Shown in pieces: positions 33,474 through 42,193 of a DNA stretch of 64,000 nucleotides. The stretch's first letter is position 1. Every line of letters begins with the position of its first letter. Location of the stretch: the NCBI GenBank assembly GCA_910577105.1, contig CAJTMB010000010.1:19910-83909 (forward strand), read 5' to 3'. Below the pieces are notes generated by a model. It searched no databases. It was not told the DNA's origin and saw only the letters and a program-made list of their open reading frames with translations. The position numbers and the translations under genes were made by a program. The DNA comes from an uncultured Lachnospiraceae bacterium. Its GTDB lineage: Bacteria > Bacillota > Clostridia > Lachnospirales > Lachnospiraceae.

Positions 33474-34376
33474 ATGGAATGGATTTTGGCAGTGGTTTTG
33501 GGTATTATGGCATGTTATTATATGGTACGCTTTTACCGTCTGAAGGCAAACCTGAAAGCAGCAGAGGATGGATTGCGGGAAATAGAGCAAAATCCGGGGG
33601 AAAACCGGATTCTGCTTATTTCTTTTCCGGATAAAGATGCCGAGCGGATTTTGGAAGCTGTGAATGCTTATATACTGCTGACAAGGAAGGAGCGGATTTT
33701 TTATAGGCAGAGGGAGAAAAAACTGCGCGCCCAGATAGAAAACATCAGCCATGATTTGCGTACGCCGCTGACCGCCATTATCGGTTATCTGGAACTTATG
33801 GATGCAGATAAATGGGGCAGGGAAGAGGAAGAAATGATGACGGCAGTGAAGAAAAAGGCAAGGGTTCTGCAAAGCCTGCTGGGAAACTTTTATGACTTGT
33901 CGCGTCTGGAAATGAATGATTATCATTTTAACCTGGAAAAACTGGATATTGTCCGGCTCATCCGGGAAACCAGCCTGCTTTTTTACCGGCAGTTTGAGGA
34001 AAGGGGGCTGTCAGTGGAAATCTCCATGGAAGAAGAGCCTGTTTTTATACAGGCGGACGTGGGGGCCATGGAGCGGATTATTCATAATATGCTGCAAAAC
34101 GCATTCCGTTATGCGGAAAGTTATCTCAAGATTGCCGTATGCAGGGAAAACGGAAAACCGGCGCTCTTGTTTGAAAATGATACTACGGTTTTGCAGGAGA
34201 GTGAAGTGGAACATTTGTTTGAGCGGTTTTATGTGCAGGAAAAGTCCCGCACGAGCCAGAGCAGCGGATTGGGGCTTACCATAAACAAGCTGCTGGCGGA
34301 GGCCATGGGGGGAAGCGTGGAGGCAAGGCTTGCGGCAGGTAGGCTTTTGATAGTATACCGGTTTGAGGAGGCGTGA
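33474..34376 (+). CDS. Sensor histidine kinase with short membrane anchor
   Basis: 300 residues. One N-terminal hydrophobic helix (about 3-20), a short linker, then NISHDLRTPLTAIIGYLEL (H-box near residue 94) and an ATPase domain with NMLQNAFRYAE and SSGLGLTINKLLAEAMGG. There is hardly any extracytoplasmic sensor, as in intramembrane-sensing kinases paired with ABC transporters (BceS-like), although those usually have two helices. Start at 33474 follows GGGGGT by 5 bases. Probably partner of the regulator at 30827. Confidence 0.92.
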   Translation: MEWILAVVLGIMACYYMVRFYRLKANLKAAEDGLREIEQNPGENRILLISFPDKDAERILEAVNAYILLTRKERIFYRQREKKLRAQIENISHDLRTPLTAIIGYLELMDADKWGREEEEMMTAVKKKARVLQSLLGNFYDLSRLEMNDYHFNLEKLDIVRLIRETSLLFYRQFEERGLSVEISMEEEPVFIQADVGAMERIIHNMLQNAFRYAESYLKIAVCRENGKPALLFENDTTVLQESEVEHLFERFYVQEKSRTSQSSGLGLTINKLLAEAMGGSVEARLAAGRLLIVYRFEEA

Positions 34377-34382
34377 CAACGG

Positions 34383-34781
34383 ATGCAAAAGGAAAGCGGT
34401 GTAAGCAAGGATTTTAGGGATATTGATGAAGTGTATGAAGCATTATTGAAAGAAAATGTAAAAGGTGAACTGAAAAAAGAGAAAGATTTTCTTGTTTGGA
34501 CATTGCCGAATCGGATTATCATAGAAATTGCCCTTAATCTGCCTTATGAAGGTTATATCGGCACAGCATATATAGTAAACGGAAGGAGATGGGAGTTGGC
34601 CCATTGGCATCCACAGGTAGATGAAATGTATAATGATTTGCTGGATATTCATAACGGCAATACAATCTGGGTCACCAAAAAAAATATCTTCGGAAAAGAA
34701 TGCGTACCCATAATAATGGGAAAAAGGGATTACGAGTCCATGAGCGATAAAAGAAAAAGCAGGTACAGCATTCTGATGTAA
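34383..34781 (+). CDS. Unknown 132-residue protein
   Basis: No family recognised. The protein is soluble, acidic at the N-terminus and basic at the C-terminus (SDKRKSRYSILM). Visible: a central beta-rich part with LPNRIIIEIALNLPYEGYIG and RRWELAHWHPQVDEMYNDL; repeated aromatic residues suggest a compact fold. It starts 6 bases after the kinase stop and may be the last gene of that transporter operon. Ribosome binding site GAGGAGG lies 12-14 bases upstream, a little far. Confidence 0.65.
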   Translation: MQKESGVSKDFRDIDEVYEALLKENVKGELKKEKDFLVWTLPNRIIIEIALNLPYEGYIGTAYIVNGRRWELAHWHPQVDEMYNDLLDIHNGNTIWVTKKNIFGKECVPIIMGKRDYESMSDKRKSRYSILM

Positions 34782-34881
34782 ATATTTGTATTATTTTGTA
34801 GAATTTTCCGACTATTCATGATAAAATAGTACCAGTTTTTAACAACAGGGTATCAAGATTCTGGTAATTAGGGGTATGGCC

Positions 34882-37800
34882 ATGAATGCTGTTTGTCGTG
34901 ATATATGCAGGGCGGTCCACGAGGGGAAGTGGCTTGACATTGCATATAAAAATGGGAAGGAAGAAGTAACCAAATACTGGATTGGGATTAAGGACATCAA
35001 TCCCGTTGAGAAGTCCATGACGGTGGAAGGACTTCATTTGTCTAAATATACCATAAAAGAACTGAAAATCTATATTGATTCTATTTTGTCGTCTTCGGTT
35101 GTAGACGGCTCTTATTTCCAGACGGATGCCCGGCTTGTGGAGGACATCCGCAAAAATTCCCACAAGTATCAATCCGTTTTCCAAAACGTTGCCAACTTAA
35201 AAATACTGAATTATCTTGCAGACTGTAACAAGCTGGATACATCGCCGTACAAGACGGATTATGCATTGATTAACCGGTTTGACGGGGACTGTGTGCGGGC
35301 GGGGAAGTATGACCTTTCCCCGGAGCAGTTTCGGGAGATTGTAAAGAATTTTCAATACCAGACAAAAAGCAATTCCATGGTGCAGAGGATAAAACAGCTT
35401 GCATTAAATGTCATGAGCATCCCTACAAGGAAGGGGCTTTACGTGCTTGCCTACAGGGCTTTAAGGCTGGATGTAAAGCGCAGGGCGCTCAGGCCGGAGG
35501 AGGAGGTTACTCTCTGCACGGAGTTTACCATAAACGGAAGCAAACAGAGTATCCGGCAGTTTCTGGACGCGGAAGATTATGCCCTGTTGGAAAAATTTGA
35601 GCAAAATCTGGAAGCCATTAAGGACAGGATTACCCAATCCAACAGGCAGATAAAGGGTGTGGATGATATGCCTTACCTGATAGCCATTGGCAGGGACGTT
35701 ATACTGGATTTGCACAAGGAATACGGGGCCATCCACAAGATGTTTGAAGAGGACAAGGTAACGGTGCCTATTCAGGCATTTTTCGGCAACCTGTTAAAAC
35801 AGGTAAACAGAAGAAAGGATTATCCCATAGCGCTGTTAAACAAGAAAATTAATCTTGACCAGCTTCTTGCCATCCACAATGCGGTAAAGTATCCGCTTGC
35901 GTATATTCAGGGACCGCCCGGCACCGGCAAGACCAACACCATTGTCAATACCATCGTCACGGCTTTCTTTAACGAAAAGACGGTGTTGTTTGCTTCGTAC
36001 AACAATCACCCCATAGACGGCGTATGCCAAAAATTACAGGGTATTTCCTATCGAAGCTGGGGGACGGTTCCTTTTCCCATTGTGCGCCTCGGCAATGATG
36101 AAAAGGTGCTGGAAGCATTGCACTACATCAGGAATCTGTATGAAACGGTAAAGGATGTAACCGTGTTTGACGGGACGCTGGACCGGAATAAAGAGGAAAG
36201 GATGTTCCGCACCAGGAAGCTGACGGAGCTTTTGCGCCGCCATGAGGAAAAGCTGGAGCTTCTGGAAAAGGAAGAAGCCATACAAAAACTGCTGGAAACC
36301 AACAAACATCTGACCTTACAGACTGAGTTGCAGGGAGTCCAGTTGAGGGAGGTAAGGGAAAGGCTTGAGGAGATAGGCGAGATTACGGATGAAGAGGCCT
36401 TAAAGCTTGTGCTGGAGGATGAGGAGGAGTTTAAAAAGTATCTGTATTTTACCTCAGTGAAATATATTCAGCGGTTGAAGGAAGCCAGAAACAGCGATTT
36501 GCTTCAGATTTTATACATGGAGGAAAACAACGGCGAGGAACAGCAGAAGAAAGTCAAAAAATTTAACGACTATCTGATAAAGCCGGAAAACCTAAAAAAG
36601 TTCCAGCGGATTTTTCCGATTGTGGCGACCACTTCCATCTCGGCGCACAAGGTCGGGGAGCCGGGTACTTACTTTGACATGGTAATTATGGATGAGGCAA
36701 GCCAGGGAAATATTGCGGTTTCCCTTGTGCCTATTATCCGTGGGAGGAATCTGATGCTTGTGGGAGACCCACAGCAGCTGAACCCGGTTATTGTCATGGA
36801 ATCTTCGGACAATGACAGGCTTCGAAAACGGTACGGCGTCACGGAGGAATATGATTATTGTAAAAATTCCATCTATAAGGCATTTCTTGCCAGCGATGCC
36901 GTCAGCGTGGAAATACTGCTCAGCCACCATTACAGATGTGACAGGCGTATCATTTCTTTTAACAACAAAAAATATTACAACAACAAATTGATAATCGACA
37001 GTGCCGGCAAGTCCGAACAGCCTTTGGTTTTCAAGGATATACAGGATAATACGGCTTTCTACAAAAATACCGCGCCGAGGGAAGTGGAAGAAATTGTGGA
37101 GTTTGCCGTCAGGAACAAGGACAAGCAAATCGGCGTCATTACGCCCTTTGCCAACCAGAAGGATTTGATAAATGACATGATTGTCAAAAACAATCTGGAC
37201 AATGTGACCTGCGGCACCGTCCATGCTTTTCAGGGCGATGAAAAGGATGTTGTCCTGTTTTCCCTTGCCCTGACGGACAAAACCGGTGTCGGCACTTACG
37301 ACTGGTTAAAAAACAACAAGGAGTTAATCAATGTGGCAACCTCCCGCGCAAAGGACCGGTTAATTGTGCTTTCCAGCAAAAAGGAACTGACGCGCCTGCA
37401 CGGGGAAGGCCGGGACGATATCTATGAGCTAGTGCAGTATGTCAGCACCAACGGCGCCTCCGAGGTAACGCCCCGCACCAGCGCTTCCCGTGCCCTTGGC
37501 ATAAAGCCCTACAGCACGGAAACGGAAGCAGCTTTTTTGCTTACCTTAAGCCACGCGCTGGAAAATGTCTTAAACACGGACAAAAAATGCATTGTCCGCA
37601 AGGAGGTAAGCATCGCACAGGTTTTTTCGGAACATACAGCGCAGTACAATAATTTGTTCTACACGGGCCGTTTTGATTTTGTGGTGTACGAGCGGGACTA
37701 CTTCAAAAACGAACTCCCCATCCTCGCCATCGAGCTGGACGGCAGGGAACATGCGGAAGACAGCGTGGTGAAGGAACGGGACAGAAAGAAGGAAGAAATT

Positions 37801-37899
37801 TGTAAGGCACATGGGTTTGAGTTGATACGGGTGGAGAACAGTTATGCGAGGAGGTATAACTTTATAAAAGAGGTGTTGATTAGGTATTTTGGGGGGTGA
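34882..37899 (+). CDS. SF1 helicase with WYL-like N-terminus and C-terminal DUF2726/PD-(D/E)XK-like nuclease domain
   Basis: 1005 residues. (1) About 1-75: WYL-like fold, AVHEGKWLDIAYKNGKEEV then SMTVEGLHLSKYTIKELKIY. (2) About 300-830: superfamily 1 helicase, Walker A GPPGTGKTNTIVN near residue 344, Walker B VIMDEASQG near 600, GDPQQLNPV, HHYRCDRRI, GTVHAFQGDEKDVV and VATSRAKDRL. A coiled-coil stretch (about 430-560) is inserted in the helicase. (3) About 900-1000: RFDFVVYERD, AIELDGREHAED and KEERKKEE-like basic region followed by GFELIRVEN, a pattern like DUF2726 nucleases. The parts together suggest a DNA helicase-nuclease with nucleotide-sensing or DNA-sensing WYL domain. 34882 has AGGGGT 6 bases upstream; ATG at 34876 is an alternative. 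Base composition is typical of the flanking genome. Confidence 0.82.
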   Translation: MNAVCRDICRAVHEGKWLDIAYKNGKEEVTKYWIGIKDINPVEKSMTVEGLHLSKYTIKELKIYIDSILSSSVVDGSYFQTDARLVEDIRKNSHKYQSVFQNVANLKILNYLADCNKLDTSPYKTDYALINRFDGDCVRAGKYDLSPEQFREIVKNFQYQTKSNSMVQRIKQLALNVMSIPTRKGLYVLAYRALRLDVKRRALRPEEEVTLCTEFTINGSKQSIRQFLDAEDYALLEKFEQNLEAIKDRITQSNRQIKGVDDMPYLIAIGRDVILDLHKEYGAIHKMFEEDKVTVPIQAFFGNLLKQVNRRKDYPIALLNKKINLDQLLAIHNAVKYPLAYIQGPPGTGKTNTIVNTIVTAFFNEKTVLFASYNNHPIDGVCQKLQGISYRSWGTVPFPIVRLGNDEKVLEALHYIRNLYETVKDVTVFDGTLDRNKEERMFRTRKLTELLRRHEEKLELLEKEEAIQKLLETNKHLTLQTELQGVQLREVRERLEEIGEITDEEALKLVLEDEEEFKKYLYFTSVKYIQRLKEARNSDLLQILYMEENNGEEQQKKVKKFNDYLIKPENLKKFQRIFPIVATTSISAHKVGEPGTYFDMVIMDEASQGNIAVSLVPIIRGRNLMLVGDPQQLNPVIVMESSDNDRLRKRYGVTEEYDYCKNSIYKAFLASDAVSVEILLSHHYRCDRRIISFNNKKYYNNKLIIDSAGKSEQPLVFKDIQDNTAFYKNTAPREVEEIVEFAVRNKDKQIGVITPFANQKDLINDMIVKNNLDNVTCGTVHAFQGDEKDVVLFSLALTDKTGVGTYDWLKNNKELINVATSRAKDRLIVLSSKKELTRLHGEGRDDIYELVQYVSTNGASEVTPRTSASRALGIKPYSTETEAAFLLTLSHALENVLNTDKKCIVRKEVSIAQVFSEHTAQYNNLFYTGRFDFVVYERDYFKNELPILAIELDGREHAEDSVVKERDRKKEEICKAHGFELIRVENSYARRYNFIKEVLIRYFGG

Positions 37900-37955
37900 G
37901 GGGGTATTTAAAGGAAATGTGAAAAGAAATTTCATGCAGGAGGATGAAGGAGCAG

Positions 37956-38531
37956 ATGTTAGATAACGATATTACACTATTTGATTTGCATATAGATAGC
38001 AATGGTGAAACAACAAATCCAGCTTTAGTGATTAAAGGATGCAATGCGGTTATTTGCAATGATAGGTATGGCTCACAAGCGATATATTCGGAACTAGAGG
38101 AGAGTAGCCTTGTCTATTTGAATAAAAATGATTACAAAGGGAATGCATTAGTGTTAGAAATAGAGATTTGTTTCAGTAATAATCAAAGAACGCCCTATCA
38201 CTGGTTTTGGGCACGATGTTTTTCTATAAGAACAGATAACGGATTAGTAATTAAGGTAAATGGTGAAAAACATGATAAAGCACAATCTAAAATTAATAAA
38301 GATTCTATGATGGTGCTTGGGATTGGACTATTTATCAGCAATGAGCAAGAATATGAAACATTGTTAAATTGTAATATTCTGCTAATTGAAGGATTTGTTG
38401 CATTAGATAGAGCAACAAATACATATGGAGTTGCGATAAAGTTACAAAGAAAAAAAGGAGAATGGGAAATCATTTTTGCAAATACTTTTCGAGAAAATAA
38501 AAAGGATAATATAAAAAATAAAAATCAATAA
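37956..38531 (+). CDS. Unknown protein at the left edge of the AT-rich island
   Basis: 191 residues from ATG 37956 (AAGGAG just before); ATG 37944 is an alternative in the same frame. Soluble, no signal or membrane segment; beta-rich by appearance, with a tail of K/N residues. No family recognised. AT content rises sharply here compared with the helicase gene. Over 220 bases to the next feature (38532-38754) hold nothing I recognise. Confidence 0.6.
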   Translation: MLDNDITLFDLHIDSNGETTNPALVIKGCNAVICNDRYGSQAIYSELEESSLVYLNKNDYKGNALVLEIEICFSNNQRTPYHWFWARCFSIRTDNGLVIKVNGEKHDKAQSKINKDSMMVLGIGLFISNEQEYETLLNCNILLIEGFVALDRATNTYGVAIKLQRKKGEWEIIFANTFRENKKDNIKNKNQ

Positions 38532-38754
38532 ATTATAGAAGTAAGACTCAATATTATAGTGAAAATAAATCCATTAAATCTGACAGGATTTCCAAGGATG
38601 AATATGATAAAAAAGAAATATTATAAAGAGGCAGCCTGATGCAGTATTGGGTTGAAAGTTTTAGGAAAGTTGGAAGAATAAAGAAATAAGTTGTAGAAGC
38701 GTTATGAAATTAGAAACGTAAAGAGTAAATTTTTGATAGGTTGGAGAGGAGCTT

Positions 38755-39459
38755 ATGGATGATATTGGTTTAGGAACATGTGTTAGGATTTTAGAATCGG
38801 AATCAGTTCTACAAGAATATTATACAGGTTATCTTACGGATGTGGGGAGATTGTAAAAACGGATATCTATAAGATTGATAGTCTGGAACAACTGGTACAG
38901 GTTTGTGAAATTCTTTATACAGATTCAAATTTTATAGAATTAAATGAACGTGGAAGACGCATGTATAGTGCAGGGTTGAATAATTACAATCGATTTACAA
39001 GTGGAGAAGAATTTCAGAAAATAAAAGATAAAATATGTTTGATGGATGTTCCAGTGCCATCGAAAGTTGTCAGGGCAGTAAAGAAAAATGTATGGAAACG
39101 TTCCGAAATTGTGCGAGTACAAGCAATCGAGTTTGCGGGATATGCTTGTGAAATAAATTGTAAGCATAAAAGTTATGTGGCATAAAAAGGCAAAAAACCA
39201 TACATGGAAGGTCATCATGCAATTTCAATGCGTTTGCAACTGAGATTTCAATGCAGTCTGGATGTTTATGCAAGTATAGTTTGTCTTTGTCCGGTTTTCC
39301 ACAGAAAAAATACACTTTGCATTGAAGGAGGATAAGCAGTCCATGATGGAACAAGTTAATGCTACAAGAGATGAGAGGTTGGTACATAGTGGTATTAGGA
39401 TGAGTAAGAAAGAGTTTACAGATTTGGTGGTGTCGGTGAAGGAAAATATTGGTAGATAA
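38755..39459 (+). pseudogene. Decayed HNH endonuclease gene
   Basis: Pieces of one protein are spread over two frames. ATG 38755 (GGAGAGGAG upstream) starts MDDIGLGTCVRILE and stops at 38854; one base is out of register near 38845, after which the second frame gives GEIVKTDIYKIDSLEQ, then WKRSEIVRVQAIEFAGYACE, a TAA at 39183-39185, then in the same frame KPYMEGHHAISMRLQ and VCLCPVFHRK; a further shift in a run of A near 39305 leads to IHFALKEDKQSMMEQ and ends ERLVHSGIRMSKKEFTDLVV at a TAA at 39457-39459. GHH and CPxCHR-like parts mark an HNH nuclease (the second cysteine is changed to F). Total about 235 codons. Confidence 0.75.
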
Positions 39460-39527
39460 TAATAGAAGATTAAGTTATAATTGAACAGGAGAATATATTT
39501 TGATTAAGAGTTTAAAGGTAGGGTTAT

Positions 39528-41555
39528 ATGAGCAATTACTTACAGTTTGAAGCGTCAACAAATCTTAAAAATCTATTGGGAAAAGGATTGGTTACAGACC
39601 AAACAGCGGCAATATTTGAATTAGTAAAAAATTCATATGATGCAGATGCAGAAGAAGTTTATATTTCATTTGTTGATTTAAATACAGATTCACCGCGACT
39701 TATTATTCATGACACTGGCATAGGAATGAGCCTTGAGGATATAGAAAAAAAATGGATGGTTATTGGAACTGAAAGTAAAAAAGGAAAACTATATTCTCCT
39801 ATTTTTCATAGAACATTAAATGGTGATAAAGGGATAGGAAGATTTGCGGTCGATAGATTAGGTGTAAGTTTAAAATTGGTTAGTATTAAGCGAGATAGTG
39901 GTACTAAAATTTCCATGGAGTTCAATTGGAATGAGTTTGAAGAAAAATATCAAAATGTTTCAGACGTGAAGATCCCATATTTTGTATCAGAATGTGCAAG
40001 GCAGGAAACGGGGTTATATCTTGAAATTATTGGGTTAAGAGACGAATGGAATATTAAAAAATTAAAGGAGTTGATAAAGAATTTAAGACAATTTAAAAGC
40101 CCTTTTGCAATGGAGGATAACTTTAAGATTGTAATAGATGCCCCCACATTGGGATATAAAAATTATGTTATCTCAAGCGAAAATTTGAAAGGAATAAGTT
40201 CATTATGGATTGATGTAGAATGTAAAAAAGACAATGACAATTTAGTATTTATGACAATTTGTAAAGACGGCATAGAGTATGAAGAACAGGTTGTCAACAA
40301 GTTCAGTATTGGACCAATGAGAACAAAGGTATATTTCTTTAATCAGGGAGACAAGGTAAGATTTAAAAATCGTTTTTCAATTAGAGTACGCGATTTTGGA
40401 AATATAAAATTGTACAGAGATGGATTTCGAATACACCCATATGGGGAGGAGAATAATGATTGGTTAGATATTGATAGAAGAAAAGCACAAGGATTTGGTA
40501 GATTTTTTGGTTCAGGCGATTTAATAGGTTATGTACAAATATATAAGAGTTTGAATCCGGGATTGATTCCTTTAACAAACAGGCAGGGACTTATTGAAAA
40601 TGATGATTTTCAAAATTTAAGAAAATTCATTTTTGAATATGCAATACAAACATTGGAAAGATACTATTTTCTTAAGTTTAAAAAGAATGTTAATGAAACC
40701 TTAGAAAAGAGTAAACAGCAAGTTAATGCGACAGCAAGGCAGATAGATGATATTGTAGTTGAGATTTCTAAATATGATAAAAATTTGGGAAAAAGATTAA
40801 AACGTTATGCTGAAGATATAAAGGAGAATCAAAAAGAACAGATAAAGTTTGCAGAAGAACAGCATGAATTGACGAAGGTATACTCCAGAATAGCACAAAA
40901 AGAAACTGTTTTACATCAACTGATTCATCAATCTTTATTAGATATGCGAAATGCTTTTGCAGCAGTTAATAGGCTTGAAAAGACTTCGGGGTTTCATATT
41001 GAAGGGCAGGCAAAAGATTTATTTGAGTTGTTAAAGAAATCCATTAACGATAGTATGGCAAAATTGCTCACTGTAAGGGATGACTTGACACGAACAAAAC
41101 ATAAAATAAAAATTAATTTATCTGAGTACATAGCAGGTATCTTAGATAAATATAATGGGCAATTTGAAGAATATTCAATATCATTAGAAAAAAGGCTGGA
41201 TTACGGTATTGAGTATATGATGGATATTAATGATTTGAAAGCCATTATTAATAATTTGATTTCTAATTCAGTGAAAGCTCTTAGAGAGATTCAAGGAAGA
41301 CCAAGAAAAATTTTAATTGAATTAAAAGGGACAGATAAATTTGTAGTGATTAAGGTTCAAGATAACGGGTGTGGAATAGATGAAAAAAATCGTGAAAAGA
41401 TTTTTGATACATTTTTCAGTACCACTCAAAAATACGGAGGTTTTGGAATTGGATTAACAATAATTGATGAGACTATTAAAGAATATGGGGGAACTCTAGA
41501 GCTAGTAGATATGGAAATGGAAGGTGCATGTTTTTTAATCAAGTTAAGGAGGTAA
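39528..41555 (+). CDS. Double-GHKL ATPase / histidine-kinase-like protein
   Basis: 675 residues, no membrane segment. N-terminal GHKL ATPase (about 10-200) of the Hsp90/MORC-like kind: N-box FELVKNSYDADAE near 28, HDTGIGMS near 62, GDKGIGRFAVDRLG near 100. A central beta-rich region (about 200-370), then a long coiled coil (about 375-480) with histidines in VLHQLIHQSLLDMRN near 463, and a second ATPase of the histidine-kinase type: NNLISNSVKAL near 573, DNGCGIDEKN near 611, GGFGIGLTIID near 637. A typical H-box is not obvious, though the HQLIHQ region is in the right place. Followed after 1 base by a receiver gene and then a CHAT-like gene, so it is likely the sensor of a signalling set. Confidence 0.85.
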   Translation: MSNYLQFEASTNLKNLLGKGLVTDQTAAIFELVKNSYDADAEEVYISFVDLNTDSPRLIIHDTGIGMSLEDIEKKWMVIGTESKKGKLYSPIFHRTLNGDKGIGRFAVDRLGVSLKLVSIKRDSGTKISMEFNWNEFEEKYQNVSDVKIPYFVSECARQETGLYLEIIGLRDEWNIKKLKELIKNLRQFKSPFAMEDNFKIVIDAPTLGYKNYVISSENLKGISSLWIDVECKKDNDNLVFMTICKDGIEYEEQVVNKFSIGPMRTKVYFFNQGDKVRFKNRFSIRVRDFGNIKLYRDGFRIHPYGEENNDWLDIDRRKAQGFGRFFGSGDLIGYVQIYKSLNPGLIPLTNRQGLIENDDFQNLRKFIFEYAIQTLERYYFLKFKKNVNETLEKSKQQVNATARQIDDIVVEISKYDKNLGKRLKRYAEDIKENQKEQIKFAEEQHELTKVYSRIAQKETVLHQLIHQSLLDMRNAFAAVNRLEKTSGFHIEGQAKDLFELLKKSINDSMAKLLTVRDDLTRTKHKIKINLSEYIAGILDKYNGQFEEYSISLEKRLDYGIEYMMDINDLKAIINNLISNSVKALREIQGRPRKILIELKGTDKFVVIKVQDNGCGIDEKNREKIFDTFFSTTQKYGGFGIGLTIIDETIKEYGGTLELVDMEMEGACFLIKLRR

Positions 41556-41556
41556 T

Positions 41557-42192
41557 ATGTTCACAAGAAAAATATTAATTGTAGACGATGAAGTTAATAT
41601 TGAAGCATTATATATCCCAGCATATGTAGATGAAATAGAGAAGATAAAGCAAACGCATGAGGAATATTGCAATTATAAGTTGGAATTCAAGCATATAGTA
41701 AGCATTGAGGGTGCAGTGGAATATTTACAGTCAGAGGCAATAGTTGATGTATTAATAATTGATTATAAGTTTAACAATAATGGCAATAAGAAAACAGGAG
41801 TGGATCTTATAAAGTTTATTCGTGAAAACATCAATAAACATTGCAAAGTGATTTTCTATACGATGAATGCGCTTTCAGGAATTCCATTTGATAGTTATAT
41901 TGAGTTAATTAATAATCAAGTATTTAGAATAGTGGATAAAGCACATTGTAATGATTATGATTTTAGTAAGATAATATTGGAAGCAGCAGTAGATTGTGAT
42001 TTTATTGTGAATTCACTTGAAAATTTTTGGATTGAATATGGTGAAGTTTTTAATACATATCAATATACATTCTTAGGAGAAAAACAAAATTTTTCGGAAT
42101 TACTTAACCATATTCGGATGAATGATAAAATAGGAAAAAGTATTGTAAACAAATTAATGCATAAGGCACTTATTGATTCAGTAGAGGTTTGA
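41557..42192 (+). CDS. Stand-alone receiver-domain protein
   Basis: 211 residues. Receiver features: ILIVDDEVNIEALY (acidic pair at D10/D11), phospho-acceptor in VLIIDYKFNNNG (D69), a Thr in VIFYTMNAL and a Lys in FRIVDKAH. A long acidic loop between strands 1 and 2 (about 18-45) is longer than normal. The last 75 residues form a helical region with no DNA-binding domain seen, so it is not a classical transcription regulator. It sits 1 base after the double-GHKL gene (AAGGAGG within its end) and 1 base before the CHAT-like gene, which suggests phosphate or conformation relay between them. Confidence 0.83.
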   Translation: MFTRKILIVDDEVNIEALYIPAYVDEIEKIKQTHEEYCNYKLEFKHIVSIEGAVEYLQSEAIVDVLIIDYKFNNNGNKKTGVDLIKFIRENINKHCKVIFYTMNALSGIPFDSYIELINNQVFRIVDKAHCNDYDFSKIILEAAVDCDFIVNSLENFWIEYGEVFNTYQYTFLGEKQNFSELLNHIRMNDKIGKSIVNKLMHKALIDSVEV

Positions 42193-42193
42193 A

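Noticed and set aside
37900..38000. Attachment site or integrase at the left edge of the AT-rich island
   Set aside because: No tRNA, integrase or direct repeat could be seen near 37.9 or 53.0 kb.
38961..39185. 74-codon frame taken as a separate gene
   Set aside because: It is the middle part of the decayed HNH nuclease; sequence on both sides continues the same protein in other frames.
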